Positions 45,054 through 57,126 of a DNA stretch of 64,000 nt are shown piece by piece; position 1 is the first letter of the stretch, and each line of letters opens with the position of its first letter. Below the pieces are notes generated by a model. The model saw only the letters and a program-made list of their open reading frames with translations, was not told the DNA's origin and did no database searches. Source of the DNA: Eustoma russellianum (taxonomy: Eukaryota > Streptophyta > Magnoliopsida > Gentianales > Gentianaceae); NCBI GenBank assembly GCA_036186865.1, contig AP025047.1, forward strand, positions 505,820-569,819. Direction: 5' to 3'. Both the position numbers and the translations under genes were made by a program.

Positions 45054-46330
45054 GCCGGACTGTCAGATGCTGTTCAAAGTGTTACGTAAACCCAGCGCCT
45101 TATTTTCTGTCTCCAAAGACAATTCTACCTCAGCCAGACAATCATTTCTTCACTGTAATAACAAGAATAAAAGATTCAACTATACTACACCAGTTCATAA
45201 TTTGACATATTAAGAAAAATAACAAAAAAAAGTTCCTTTAGTGATACTGTGTCTTTTTTTCCTTTCTCAAATGTAAAGAGAAATAATGCAACTGCGCTAG
45301 TACCTATTCACCTTTCTAACTTATCATGTGGAATTTTTATTTTATTTTTTCTGTAAGTATCATGTGAAAGATATTACACGCATCAAAAGAAAGTAAATAC
45401 AAGCACTGTTTAATGAAATCCTCCATCATGGTAACCTAGCCCCTGCATCTAATTTCGAAGCTAGAGCAATTTCCAACGGTTGGGCAATAAAAAGAAACAA
45501 GTGTAACCCTGTCACTTTCCTGGAATTCTTTCAAGAACACTAAACCTTAGCTGGCTTTTCAGAATCTGCCAGGACCAGAAGTTTCTAGTACAGGTCACTT
45601 CCTTGTATATCCATTCCACTTGCGTCCAATATCAGGAAAAGAATCATAAAAATGATCTCTTTTACCAATTTCATACAGCACAAACTCAAAACTGGGATAA
45701 CAATATTCTATGGAAATAATGGGAGAAAATTAATTGCTTTTATCTAAAAACTAGTAAACCTTATTCAACTAATACTTAGGTTCCCATTATTGAACTAATA
45801 AATCTAAAGCCATTCCAAACTCCTACCCATAAAAGCAGGGAAATCCCAGATAACTCGAAAGCCAACATCTATCAAAGATATAATTGGGCATCACAATAGA
45901 TGTTTCAAGCTCAGATAACCAGATCTAACTTTAATAGAAGGTCAATAGAATTACCAGATAACACCGGCGGCAGGCATCAAATAATGGAAAATGACAGGAT
46001 TGGATTCATGTAAGTGAGAAAGCATAACATCATTGTGATAAAAAAAATCAAGTATACAGATTTGGAATTTGGAAAATAATCATGAGAGTAAAACGTACGG
46101 ATCAAAGCATGGATCCAAAAGTCCCACAAGTGGCGAGGAGAGTCCCTGAAGTGAGGATGACCGGAGACAATTTTGGCATTAGAATCTTAGACAAATCCGG
46201 TGAAAAAAGAAGAAGAAGAAGAAGAAGAAAAGAGATTCAGATTCAGTGAGGGAATCGTCGTGAGTCGCGCGCCTCTGGATCAGAGTCGACAACCGAAGCG
46301 CTGACTGACGTCTCCGGCTACGAAATTGCC
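45054..46330 (-). promoter_or_regulatory. GNL1 5' leader with probable UTR intron and uORF
   Basis: On the minus strand a pyrimidine-rich acceptor (CTTGTTATTACAG) ends near 45153, leaving a leader of about 100 nt before the ATG. This leader holds a six-codon uORF (ATGATTGTCTGGCTGAGGTAG). A possible donor GATCC|GTACGT lies near 46097, and a (GAA)n/(CTT)n-rich, GC-richer first exon lies near 46130-46330. Exact ends are inferred. Confidence 0.4.
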
Positions 46331-48276
46331 ACTATTGAACTCAATATTGAGACCAGTTTCCTTTTTTCTATTTTTATTTTTGGGTTGAGTTTTTTATTTT
46401 ATTTTCTTAGCTCAACTTGGGTCGGTAATGAGTAATCTCTTACATGGGCCATCAATACTATTTCTATTTGAACCCACAGAACGTGGGTTTTGTATTTCAC
46501 CTTTACGAGTTCGGATCAAACATGAAACCGATCTTCAAAACGTTGGTCATGTTTGTGAAACCCTGAAAATTTAAAAAGGGTAAAACAAGAATTTTGAAAA
46601 TAAAAGGTAAAAAGAAAAGGAAAATGAGTAGTTAATAAGAACAAAACCTGTTGGTGGATCTCTTTTCAATTAATGAAATACAAGTGCTTTTGTAAAGCCT
46701 ATTTCACAAGGTTAATGCTGAGTACATTAGATCGAGAGTCGATCCGGTCTCTTCTCACATCCTGTACAAACGCAGAAGCTTAGTACACCGTAAATGTCTT
46801 TTTAAGTGTTTTTGGAAAATAAATATAATAATATAAACAATGGGGAAAATATATAAATATGCATATGTGTAACAATATTTTGGAATACAAGCCGCAGATT
46901 GAAACAGATTGGAACGGCGGGACCGGGAAGAAACATCTTGCATGTTTAGCAATTTGGTTCTTGTTAAATTGTTCGGCTGCTCAAATTTAGTGAGGTGAGG
47001 GATTTCATTCTATTCAATGGTGTTACTGGAATGGTTAATTTGCATATTTCATATATGTTGGTTTGATGGGTGACGCGGGAATTTCTTGGGAATCTGGAAA
47101 GGAGAAGTATTATGGTTGAAACTTGGGCCTATATGACTTGAGACTTATATCCATTTAAAACCTTAAATCAATAGATGGTGGTACATCATGCTAATATAAC
47201 TCATGTATTTCATCTCAAAGTGGCCGATGTGGGATAATATTGTCAACATCCGCCCTCACGTGGCAACGTGGCTTGACATACACACGTGTCTTAGAACTCA
47301 TCCTCAATCACACAAGTGAGGCATGGACATCAACATCCACCCTGGCGTGGCAACGTGACTTGACATACACATCCGTCCATATAACTTATGTATTTCATCT
47401 CAAAGTGGCCGATGTGGGATAATATTCTAAACATCCGCCCTCACATGGCAACGTGACTTGACATACACACGCCTCTTAGAACTCATCCTCAACCACACAA
47501 GTGAGGCATGAACATCAACATCCACCCTCACGTGGCAACGTGGCTTGACATACACATCCGTCCATATAACTTATGTATTTCATCTCAAAGTGGCCGATGT
47601 GGGATAATATTCTCAGCATCCGTCCTCACGTGGCAACGTGGCTTGACATACACACGCGTCTTAGAACTCATCCTCAATCACACAAGTCAGGCATGAACAT
47701 CAACACCCGTCCTCACGCGGCAACGTGGCTTGACATACACATCTGTCCTCACGTGGCAACGTGGCTCGACATACGCACGCGTCTTAGACCCCCCTCGCCC
47801 TCCTTCAATCACACAAGTCAGGCATGAACATCAACACCCGCCCTCACGTGGTAACACGGCTTGGCATACACATGCGTCTTAGATACCATCCACACAATTG
47901 GGCATGAACATCTAGACTTTGTGAGACCACATTTTAAACTCACTCTGATACCATGTTGATACTTGGGCTTACATGAGGTGAGACTCATATCCAGTCAAAA
48001 CTTTAAGGCAATGGATGGTGGTAATGCTCATATAACTTATGTATTTCATCTCAAAATTGACAATGTGAGACAATATTCTCAACAATTATGAATAGGTAAT
48101 GGACCGTGAATTATGTTTTTGTTACCGAATAGGCGAATGTATTAATACAGGGAAAAAAACCCGGTGTCGACATGTTGAAGTGAGGTTGAAGATCATGGGA
48201 AAACGTTTGAAAAGAATTTGCACGGATGAGTAGTATCTTCAGTTGCTCTATTATTTTTTTTTTTGAGGGAAAAAAA
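46331..48276. other. Intergenic with tandem array
   Basis: Promoter side of GNL1, then the 183-bp tandem array (47117-48083) and a short spacer up to the intact Copia element. No gene found. Confidence 0.6.
47117..48083 (+). repeat. ~183-bp tandem array rich in CACGTGGC, with flanking direct repeats
   Basis: The unit contains ACTTATGTATTTCATCTCAA, GTGGCCGATGTGGGATAATA, then two passes of CCCTCACGTGGCAACGTGGC...TTGACATACACA. Unit starts recur near 47202, 47384 and 47569, and shorter subunits continue to about 47890. Perfect CACGTGGC occurs at 47257, 47529, 47627 and 47750, with variants (CATGGC, CGCGGC, CGTGGT) in other copies. Diverged direct repeats of about 130 bp bracket the array (47117-47246 and 47957-48083). 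Confidence 0.85.
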
Positions 48277-49102
48277 TGTTAGAAAAAGTACATTAAAGTA
48301 CGTTTTCATGTGCTCCAAACTTATATAGAGCGTGTATAAGGTCGGTCAAGAGATTGGTATGGAATGTAGAAAACTGGGTGAACATCAGTTGGACATCGAT
48401 CTCCAACATAGATCGATCGAAGTACATCGATCGATCTATGTTAGAGATCGATGTAGGATCTGAGGACTTCGAACGATGACTTCGATCGATCGTAGTCACA
48501 TCGATCGATCAAAGTAACTTTGAAGTGAGAGATCGATGTAGTCTGTTTGACTTCGATCGATCAAAGTAACTTTGAAGTGAGGGTTCGATGTAGTCTGTTC
48601 GACTTCGATCGATCACATCGATCGATCGAAGTGACATCGATCGATCGATGTGATCGATCGATGTCCAACAGACAGCTCTGTTCATCAGCAGTCACAGTTT
48701 TTAATCCAAGAATCATCTCCCTTCGGCCAAAAACGGTAATCAACGGCTCTTGGAAGTTAGAATAAGGCTGAGAGTGATTTCAAAGAATGTTTTCAACACT
48801 TCTAAGGTCTATAAATAGAAGACCTTGCTACTTTCAACATATACAATCATCTTTTGCAAAATTTTGAGTTCTCAGCTTTATTGTGATCTTCTTCTTCTCT
48901 TTCTCTACCTTCAACAAGCAAGTTCATTCTTTCTCCTCTAGAGCAAAGAGAAGAAAGTTAGCCGTTATATCCTGGGAAGCATTTGCTTGAAGACTACCTT
49001 GCTCTTTGGTAGGAGCAAAATTGCTTTAAGGACAGTGACTACTTAGTCACGTCTCGGCCTCATTTCCTGTGATTACCATATTCTCATTCTTCATTTCTAA
49101 CA
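48277..49102 (+). repeat. 5' LTR (826 bp)
   Basis: U3 holds clustered ATCGATCGAT palindromes (about 48380-48670). The promoter TATAAATA is at 48810-48817, and the transcribed half contains three paired elements. Confidence 0.96.
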
Positions 49103-49119
49103 ATCTTAAAGCAATTTTG
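48994..49119 (+). promoter_or_regulatory. Structured LTR/primer-site region, intact Copia element
   Basis: CTTAAAGCAATTTTG (49105-49119), starting 2 nt after the LTR, is the reverse complement of CAAAATTGCTTTAAG (49016-49030) in the LTR. An upstream hairpin CTACC/GGTAG (48994-48998 with 49008-49012) and a downstream hairpin GTGACTA-CT-TAGTCAC (49035-49050) flank the LTR strand of the long helix. No tRNA-type TGG start is present at the primer-site position. Confidence 0.75.
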
Positions 49120-49128
49120 GTTGAGAAT

Positions 49129-52100
49129 ATGGCAACAAGACAAGCACCAGTTCCTGATATGTCTAAGATGGAGCCATTCGATGGCAAGTTCTTCAAACGT
49201 TGGGCTGCAAAGGTGTTATTCTTTCTAGAGATGATTTCTGTTTCGTATGTGCTTACTAAAGACAGACCAATAGACGAAACAGAAGGCAAAAAGTATGATG
49301 CTGACAATACTACGTGTAGAGGACACATTCTGCACTTCCTCTCCAACTCTCTATTTGACATTTATGTCAAATTTACGTCAGCAAAGGATATTTGGGCAGC
49401 ACTTCAGAACAAATATGGTTCTGAAGATGTTGGAAAAAGAAAGTATGTGGTCAGCGAGTTTCTGAAGTTCCAAATGGTGGACCACATACCGATCAATGAT
49501 CAAATTCACCAATATCAACAGTTGGTGGATAACATGGAGCAAGAAGGCATTAAAGTTGATGAAACTTTTCAAGCAGCGGCCTTGTTGGAAAAGTTACCTT
49601 CTTCTTGGAGCAAATACAAGAAGAGAGGTAAACATGATGATGCCAAATTAACCTTGGATGCAGTCATCAAGCACATTCGCATTGAGGAGAATAATCGGCT
49701 TGATGATAATGAACGAGATGAAAGAAGTTCTCGAGCCAATGTGGTGGAGCACAAACCCAAGAGGCAAAAGACTCAGCAAAATGGCAAAGGTAAGACATTT
49801 GTGCAGGGACAAGGGCAGAAGAAGATGAAAGGCACATGCTGGGTGTGCGGAAAGCTGGGACACAGAGCAGCCAAGTGCAACCAGCGGAAAGGCCAGTCCA
49901 GCAGTCAAGCACATCTTGTGGAGACAACTAGGACAAGTGACGAAGTCATTGCTGCGGTCGTCTTATCTGAGGTAAACCTTGTCGGTGGTGCTTCGGAATG
50001 GGTGGTAGACACTGGGGCTACCAAGCACATTGCAACCAGTAAAGATCTATTTTTTGAATATCAAGAAATAGATGATGGCGAGCAAGTCTTCTTGGGAGAT
50101 GCACATGGTATCAAGGTTCTTGGTAAAGGAAAGGTGCTCCTCAAGTTGACTTCTGGCAAGAGACTGGAATTGAATAATGTGTTACATGTTCCTGCGATGC
50201 GTAGGAACTTGATTTCCGGAGTACTACTGAACAAGGCTAACATTAAACTTGTTCTTGAGTCTGATAAGCTTATTTTGTCTAGGAGTGGGGACTTTGTCGG
50301 GAAAGGGTATTGCTCCGGGGGCTTACTTGTTCTAGATGCTGTGTGTATTATGAATAATAAGAATGCATCAAGTTCTGCTTATGTTGTTGACTCTTTGAAT
50401 ATTTGGCATGCAAGGTTAGGACATGTTAATAAAGATGCGTTGAAAAGACTAAAGTTCACCAACCTAATCTCGTATGTATGTGAAGATGACTTTGAAAAGT
50501 GTGAGTTTTGTGTAGAAGCAAAACATCACAAGAAGTCGTTTAAATCTGTTGAAAGAACAACAGATAAGTTGGAACTCATACATAGTGATCTTGGTGACTT
50601 TAGAGGTTATACTAGTAAAGGTGGTAAAAGATACTACATAACATTTATTGATGATTTTTCTAGATATACTAGAGTTTATTTGTTAGCAAATAAAGATGAA
50701 TCTGAAAGCATGTTCATCAGGTATAAAAATGAAGTTGAGAATCAACTAGATAGAAAAATCAAAAGGTTGAGGACAGATAGGGGTGGTGAGTATAATGTGT
50801 TGTCTTTACAAAGATTTTGTGAAGATAATGGAATTATACATGAGTTCACACCTCCTTACACTCCTCAATCTAATGGAGTCGCAGAAAGGAAAAATAGAAC
50901 GCTTAAGGATATGATGAATGCCATGCTTATTAGCTCAGGTTTGCCTAATAATATGTGGGGAGAGGCTATCCTTTCGGCATGTCATATCTTGAATAGAATT
51001 CCACATAAGAAGACCAATAAAACTCCTTATGAACTTTGGAGAGGCTTCGCACCTAACCTGAATTACTTCAGAGTGTGGGGGTGCTTAGCTAAGGTTGGTA
51101 TACCAGAATTCAAAAGAAGTAAAATTGGTCCTAAGACTAATGATTGTGTTTTCATAGGATATGCTCAAAATAGTGCTGCATATAGATTCATGTTGGTTGA
51201 TAATGGTTCTATCGTTGAGTCTAAGAATGCTGAGTTTTTTGAGCATATTTTTCCTATGAAGAAAGAGTCATTAGTTAGTCCTAAATTTGAAAAAGGTGAG
51301 TCTAGTAAAGTGTCTAGTAATGATACTTCACCTAGAAGAAGTAAAAGGAAAAGAGTAGAAAAATCCTTTGGAAATGACTTTGTCACTGCATTCATTTTAG
51401 AGAATGACCCTACAACGTATCAAGAAGCAGTAATGTCTATAGACTCTAAGTTTTGGAAAGAAGCTATCAATAGCGAACTTGAGTCTATACTTAGCAACAA
51501 TACTTGGGAACTCGTGGACTTGCCTAGAGGTTGTAAACCTATCAGTTGCAAGTGGGTCTTTAGAAAGAAACTAAAGGCGGACGGAACAATTGATAAGTTT
51601 AAAGCTAGACTTGTGGCTAAAGGGTTTACCCAACAAGAGGGAATAGATTTCTTTGATACCTATTCTCCTGTTGCTAGAATTACTTCTATTAGAGTGTTAG
51701 TAGCTTTAGCTTCAATTTATAAGTTAGTCATACATCAAATGGATGTTAAAACAGCTTTTCTAAATGGAGATTTAGAAGAAGAAATCTATATGAAACAACC
51801 TGAAGGTATGATAGCTAAAGGTCAAGAGCATAAAGTTTGTAGGTTGAAGAAGTCATTATATGGATTAAAACAAGCTCCTAAGCAATGGCATGAGAAATTT
51901 GATAATGCATTGCTATCTAATGGATATGTTGTAAATGAAAGTGATAGATGCATTTACAGTAAGTTTGAAAATCTTGATGGTGTCATTATTTGTTTATATG
52001 TTGATGATTTGTTAATCTTTGGTACAAATCTTGATGTTGTAAATAGTACTAAAGTATTTTTATCATCTGTTTTTGAAATGAAAGACATGGGGAAAGCAGA

Positions 52101-52947
52101 TTTGATACTTGGTCTTAGATTGATAGAAAAATGTGGGGGTTATATGCTTTCTCAATCGCATTATGTTGAAAAGATTTTGAGAAAATTCAGCCATTTTGAT
52201 GTGAAACCTGTTAGTACTCCGTATGATGCATCCATAAGGTTAGAAAAGAATAAACATGATGGTGTGTCACAATGTGAATATGCTAAGATCATTGGCAGTG
52301 TCATGTATCTCATGAATTGTACTAGGCCAGATATTGCATATTCTGTTAATCGTTTGGCTAGATATACTCATAGTCCAAGTAAAGAGCATTGGGATGCTTT
52401 GAAACGGCTATTGAGATATCTACGAGGGACTATGGACTTGGGGCTTGCTTTTACCGGAAGTCCTGCAGTTCTGGAAGGTTATTGTGACGCTAATTGGGTC
52501 ACAGATAACGATGAGATAAATTCCACCAGTGGGTATGTATTTACTTTGGGTGGTGGTGCCATTTCATGGAAGTCCTCTAAACAAACTTGTAAGGCTAAAT
52601 CAACAATGGAGTCAGAATTTGTTGCTTTAGAACTTGCTTGTTCAGAGGCGGAATGGTTAAGGAATTTACTAGTTGATATTCCATTGTGGACTAAGCCTAT
52701 GCCATCTGTTTTTGTTCATTGTGACTCACAGGCAGCTATTGCTCGAGCAAGGAACAAAATATACAATGGAAAGAGCAGGCATATCCGCTTGAGGCACAAT
52801 ATTGTGCGTGACTTGATTAGTTCTGGGGTGGTTAACTTGGAATACATCAAAACCGAGTTGAACCTGGCTGATCCCTTAACTAAAGGCTTGAACCGAAAAC
52901 TGGTTCTTAAGACATCAAGAGGAATGGGACTTGTTCCGTTGAAGTGA
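49129..52947 (+). CDS. Copia gag-pol polyprotein, intact (1272 aa)
   Basis: ATG 49129 starts [19 protein letters not shown]; an open frame extends a little upstream into the LTR but lacks homology to the other copy. In order: gag with CCHC knuckle ([15 protein letters not shown]237-C250), protease DTG ([11 protein letters not shown]294), integrase zinc region (HARLGHVN...[10 protein letters not shown]), integrase catalytic D487, D550 and E586 (D-35-E spacing), RT from [20 protein letters not shown] through YVDD (957-960), and RNase H with [18 protein letters not shown] and HCDSQAAIA. Integrase precedes RT, the Copia order. All catalytic residues are present and there are no internal stops, so it could be autonomous. 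Confidence 0.96.
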   Translation: MATRQAPVPDMSKMEPFDGKFFKRWAAKVLFFLEMISVSYVLTKDRPIDETEGKKYDADNTTCRGHILHFLSNSLFDIYVKFTSAKDIWAALQNKYGSEDVGKRKYVVSEFLKFQMVDHIPINDQIHQYQQLVDNMEQEGIKVDETFQAAALLEKLPSSWSKYKKRGKHDDAKLTLDAVIKHIRIEENNRLDDNERDERSSRANVVEHKPKRQKTQQNGKGKTFVQGQGQKKMKGTCWVCGKLGHRAAKCNQRKGQSSSQAHLVETTRTSDEVIAAVVLSEVNLVGGASEWVVDTGATKHIATSKDLFFEYQEIDDGEQVFLGDAHGIKVLGKGKVLLKLTSGKRLELNNVLHVPAMRRNLISGVLLNKANIKLVLESDKLILSRSGDFVGKGYCSGGLLVLDAVCIMNNKNASSSAYVVDSLNIWHARLGHVNKDALKRLKFTNLISYVCEDDFEKCEFCVEAKHHKKSFKSVERTTDKLELIHSDLGDFRGYTSKGGKRYYITFIDDFSRYTRVYLLANKDESESMFIRYKNEVENQLDRKIKRLRTDRGGEYNVLSLQRFCEDNGIIHEFTPPYTPQSNGVAERKNRTLKDMMNAMLISSGLPNNMWGEAILSACHILNRIPHKKTNKTPYELWRGFAPNLNYFRVWGCLAKVGIPEFKRSKIGPKTNDCVFIGYAQNSAAYRFMLVDNGSIVESKNAEFFEHIFPMKKESLVSPKFEKGESSKVSSNDTSPRRSKRKRVEKSFGNDFVTAFILENDPTTYQEAVMSIDSKFWKEAINSELESILSNNTWELVDLPRGCKPISCKWVFRKKLKADGTIDKFKARLVAKGFTQQEGIDFFDTYSPVARITSIRVLVALASIYKLVIHQMDVKTAFLNGDLEEEIYMKQPEGMIAKGQEHKVCRLKKSLYGLKQAPKQWHEKFDNALLSNGYVVNESDRCIYSKFENLDGVIICLYVDDLLIFGTNLDVVNSTKVFLSSVFEMKDMGKADLILGLRLIEKCGGYMLSQSHYVEKILRKFSHFDVKPVSTPYDASIRLEKNKHDGVSQCEYAKIIGSVMYLMNCTRPDIAYSVNRLARYTHSPSKEHWDALKRLLRYLRGTMDLGLAFTGSPAVLEGYCDANWVTDNDEINSTSGYVFTLGGGAISWKSSKQTCKAKSTMESEFVALELACSEAEWLRNLLVDIPLWTKPMPSVFVHCDSQAAIARARNKIYNGKSRHIRLRHNIVRDLISSGVVNLEYIKTELNLADPLTKGLNRKLVLKTSRGMGLVPLK

Positions 52948-53530
52948 ATTCTCTATGACAGGAACCCAACTCGCTATTAGTAGAGATCCTACAAACGGAG
53001 TTCAATGTGGTAAGAACACGTCATAGAAGAATTCTATAAAGTACTATTATTTGTCCTTCCTATGATGATGCACTTGTGGATAGTACTTATTACAATTTTG
53101 AGGGTGAGATGTAAATCTCTTAATGGATGATTCATAGCCATTATAAATGGTGGTGTATTGTAGTATACACTTGATGAATAACACCTATATAAGTGTGGAA
53201 GTGGGGCCGCTTCCTATGAGAGCCTGGAAAACTCTCTAGAGCGCTTATGAATTCTGGGATTGGGTGCAGGGCCATTAATGCACCACATCGCGAACTTGTA
53301 TGAAGTTAGGTGTTGACATGTCATTTGTATGATCATATAAACAGTAGTGAAATATGTGGTTCAAGACGGTTGTCACCCTATTTCCGTTTATATATCTTCA
53401 GATGTACTATCGGATAGTTCAAGACGTTTGTCACTACTCCGTTATGTGTCTTCATCTTATTTTGATTGAGAAGAAGTCCGTTGTTTATCATATGAAAGGT
53501 TCATATATAAGTTTGGATCATGTGGGGGAT
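52948..53530 (+). other. 3' non-coding region and polypurine tract of the Copia element
   Basis: About 580 bp between the stop codon and the 3' LTR without an open frame of note, ending GTGGGGGATT just before the LTR. Its length may reflect export, packaging or dimerisation signals, but nothing specific was recognised. Confidence 0.6.
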
Positions 53531-54356
53531 TGTTAGAAAAAGTACATTAAAGTACGTTTTCATGTGCTCCAAACTTATATAGAGCGTGTATAAGGTCGGT
53601 CAAGAGATTGGTATGGAATGTAGAAAACTGGGTGAACATCAGTTGGACATCGATCTCCAACATAGATCGATCGAAGTACATCGATCGATCTATGTTAGAG
53701 ATCGATGTAGGATCTGAGGACTTCGAACGATGACTTCGATCGATCGTAGTCACATCGATCGATCAAAGTAACTTTGAAGTGAGAGATCGATGTAGTCTGT
53801 TTGACTTCGATCGATCAAAGTAACTTTGAAGTGAGGGTTCGATGTAGTCTGTTCGACTTCGATCGATCACATCGATCGATCGAAGTGACATCGATCGATC
53901 GATGTGATCGATCGATGTCCAACAGACAGCTCTGTTCATCAGCAGTCACAGTTTTTAATCCAAGAATCATCTCCCTTCGGCCAAAAACGGTAATCAACGG
54001 CTCTTGGAAGTTAGAATAAGGCTGAGAGTGATTTCAAAGAATGTTTTCAACACTTCTAAGGTCTATAAATAGAAGACCTTGCTACTTTCAACATATACAA
54101 TCATCTTTTGCAAAATTTTGAGTTCTCAGCTTTATTGTGATCTTCTTCTTCTCTTTCTCTACCTTCAACAAGCAAGTTCATTCTTTCTCCTCTAGAGCAA
54201 AGAGAAGAAAGTTAGCCGTTATATCCTGGGAAGCATTTGCTTGAAGACTACCTTGCTCTTTGGTAGGAGCAAAATTGCTTTAAGGACAGTGACTACTTAG
54301 TCACGTCTCGGCCTCATTTCCTGTGATTACCATATTCTCATTCTTCATTTCTAACA
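53531..54356 (+). repeat. 3' LTR (826 bp)
   Basis: Same sequence as 48277-49102 as far as read by eye, followed by AAAAA. Confidence 0.96.
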
Positions 54357-55499
54357 AAAAAAAGTATATAATAAAACTACGTATATCATTAGTCATGAAC
54401 CAACCGGTAAGATTGTTGTTTCGTTACTTTGAGGTCACGAGTTCAAGCTGCCGAAATAGCTTCTTCCACAAAGTATAAAATAAAGCTACGTATATCATAT
54501 CGCGAAGCGATCTGCCCTCTCTTAAAACCTTGCACAAACACGGGAACCTAGTATACAAAGAACATCCTTTTATCTCCATTTCTTCACTACAAGTTGGACT
54601 TCCAGTTTATAAATTTAATGGCATTTTGAAACTCCATTAGCTACCATTTGCGATAGATTTCAATTGGGTTTTTCATTTGCATGGTACAACACGTACACTG
54701 AATGTGAGAGGTTGAGAGAGTAATGTACATACAGTATGACTTCCTTAAACAAATCGACAGTATTATGAATGCTATTGGCTTCTCCATTTTTTTATTTTAT
54801 TTATTTCTTAAGTGTAAATTTTGTAATAAAAAACAAAGCATGTACAAGTGTACTGGAGATACGCAAGATATAATATACATATAACTCCGTAGTATATAGT
54901 CTAATATGCATAATGTGATAAACATGTATTTTTATGTATTAGTGTTGTTGTTATTACTATTATTGGTGGTTTTAGTATCTAAACACTTGTTAAAAATTTT
55001 TATATCATTGCTCATTAATCAGAAAAGCAATATCTAGACGAGAATAGCATTTGTCCAACAAAAAAAAAAATTTATACGGCTTGAAATATAACTACACGTT
55101 GAAAAACATTTTGGTGGGCCTTTGTAAATAAGAAGCTCCAGCGGTAAGGCATGCAAATAAAAGTTCAGTAAACTGAAATCCTGTTAGTAATAAGCAATAT
55201 GAATGACAAATTTTGTCAGAATATCGTGATGAATAATTGCTTTTAGCATGTAACTATAGCATAGAAGTGGTATAGTAAATTATATAAACTTATGAAAAAA
55301 ATATTTAACATGCACTTTATCATCTCTTTACTAGTCTTTGCTATTCATGTTGTCACTTCTATATTCTATATTATAATTTTACATAAAATTGCAATATTAC
55401 GACTATGATAGATATATTTGATGACAGCGTTAGGATCCCGTGGTGAGAAACTAAAAATGTCAACGAAATATGGTGACCTTGAAGCTTGGAGCAAACGTA

Positions 55500-55720
55500 A
55501 AATCTCTCACTCCGGAGGTTTCCACCGTCTCAGTTCTAAGGAGCATGTGTGGAGGATGTAAATCATGAGCTCAGTGGCCTCTTAGATTTAGGTGAGATCT
55601 TACGCAGTGACTCACACAAGGTGTCTTCCCGCAAATCAGGCCTTCGGCCTAGCAGCAGAAGAACACCCACACTGTGCGTGTTCCTGAAATCAAACTCTTG
55701 ATCTCTTAAAGCAACCCAAC
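55500..55720 (+). repeat. Dispersed repeat, partner of 1590-1775
   Basis: Shares CGCAAATCAGGCCTTCGGCC, CACACAAGGTGTCTTCC, GCGTGTTCCT and ACTCTTGATCTCTT with the first copy. Confidence 0.45.
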
Positions 55721-56524
55721 ATGAGTATCAACTGGACTATACCCTTGTGACGAGTCCTTGAAGCTTGTTCAAGCCTTGGGCTCGAACTCATTCCATAAGT
55801 ATAACATATATGTTTGGTTACCATTTTATACAACTCTCGTTCTTTTTTTATTACAGCCTTTTGTTGACGAAGCCTATAAATCCCACATTAGCATTTCGGA
55901 AAACTTTAAAATGTTTGTAGAGCAAAGTATTCTTTGTCGCTTTTTTAAACTAAATAAATGTACATAACACATTTTATGGTAACATTATTTAATAAAGTAA
56001 AGTTATTCTGTTCATAGGAAATATATATGTATACATATTCTTTACTCTTTTATATCATGCAACTCTTATTATTGTGTTTAATGAAAGTCTAACTGAGTTT
56101 TGAGTACTAACATCTGAACTTTAGAACGTTAATTGACATGAAAATGCCAAGTCAACGCTCAGCATCCCGATACGTCATCTTCTTGTCATGATGTCAAACT
56201 TTTGGTTGCATCTTATTAACAGTATTATTCCAACCAGTGTAAAAGCATAGAGAAAGAGAGTTTCATTTTATTAATTGATAAAAGGTTATATTATTTATAT
56301 ATGATTGTTTTTATGACCTTTAGATGCTGGAAACGTCATTAAGGTAACCTTGAATATGACGATGCCAGTCCTTGGATTGTTCAAAGGGTTGAAGCACATG
56401 AAAGCAATCAAAGCATCTCTCCAAAAAGATCGAAAAAAAGTTGAATCGAAATAGTATTTTATTTTGAAATTAGATTATGCTTCAGAATCTTTTTATTTCC
56501 AATTGAATTAAGGACACTTCTTCT

Positions 56525-56745
56525 TTAAATTTGGAATATGATGGAATAAAGCAAAATGACTCACTAAATTGGTTGCGTTTCTTATATTGTGAAGTAGCAG
56601 TTGATCGACACGCAATTTTCATTATGGGTCATCGGAAAACAATCTCTTTGTGTTTCTAACACATGTGTATGGTTGCGTACATCCGACCCCTCCATACCCT
56701 GCCATAGGCGGGAGCCTATAAGGTAATGGAGTAATGTTGTTGTAT
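56525..56745 (+). mobile_element. TS-type SINE copy A4
   Basis: Runs from GGAATATGATGGAATAAAGC through TATTGTGAAGTAGCAGTTGA, TATGGTTGCGTACATCCGAC and CCATAGGCGGGAGCCT to GTAATGTTGTTGT. It is one of the best-preserved copies. Confidence 0.65.
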
Positions 56746-56888
56746 TATGCTTCGGGAAAAACGCAAGAAACTTGTTAATTCGACTCTAGTTTCTATTTTA
56801 TTTTTATCTATGTTCCCTTTTTCTTAAGAAGGTGGTTGGTTAGTAGGTCTGGAGTTTTGAGTTTTGAATGGAGTCAAGGATACCTTCT

Positions 56889-57126
56889 TTTTGACTTTAG
56901 AATGTGATGAAATAAAGAAAAATGACTCACTAAATTTGACGCGATTCTTATATTGTGAAGTATCAGTTGATCGACACAGTTTGACGCAATTTTCATTATG
57001 GATCATCGGAAAACAATCTCTGTCTGTTTCTAACACATGAGTATGTTTGTATACATTCGACCCTCTATACCCGTCATAGGCAGGAGCCTCTAAAACAATG
57101 GGGCAATGTTGTTGCTGTTGTTGTTA
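56889..57126 (+). mobile_element. TS-type SINE copy A5
   Basis: Same landmarks as A4 in the same orientation, ending GGGGCAATGTTGTTGCTGTT. Confidence 0.65.

Larger units (their letters stand above)
48277..54356 (+). mobile_element. Complete Ty1/Copia retrotransposon, 6080 bp
   Basis: LTRs at 48277-49102 and 53531-54356 are both 826 bp with ends TGTTAG/CTAACA. I noticed no difference between them. A 5-bp AAAAA flanks both sides, though it lies in A-rich DNA. One long gag-pol frame lies between, and a purine tract (GTGGGGGA, 53522-53529) precedes the 3' LTR. Intact coding and identical LTRs indicate a recent insertion. Confidence 0.96.
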
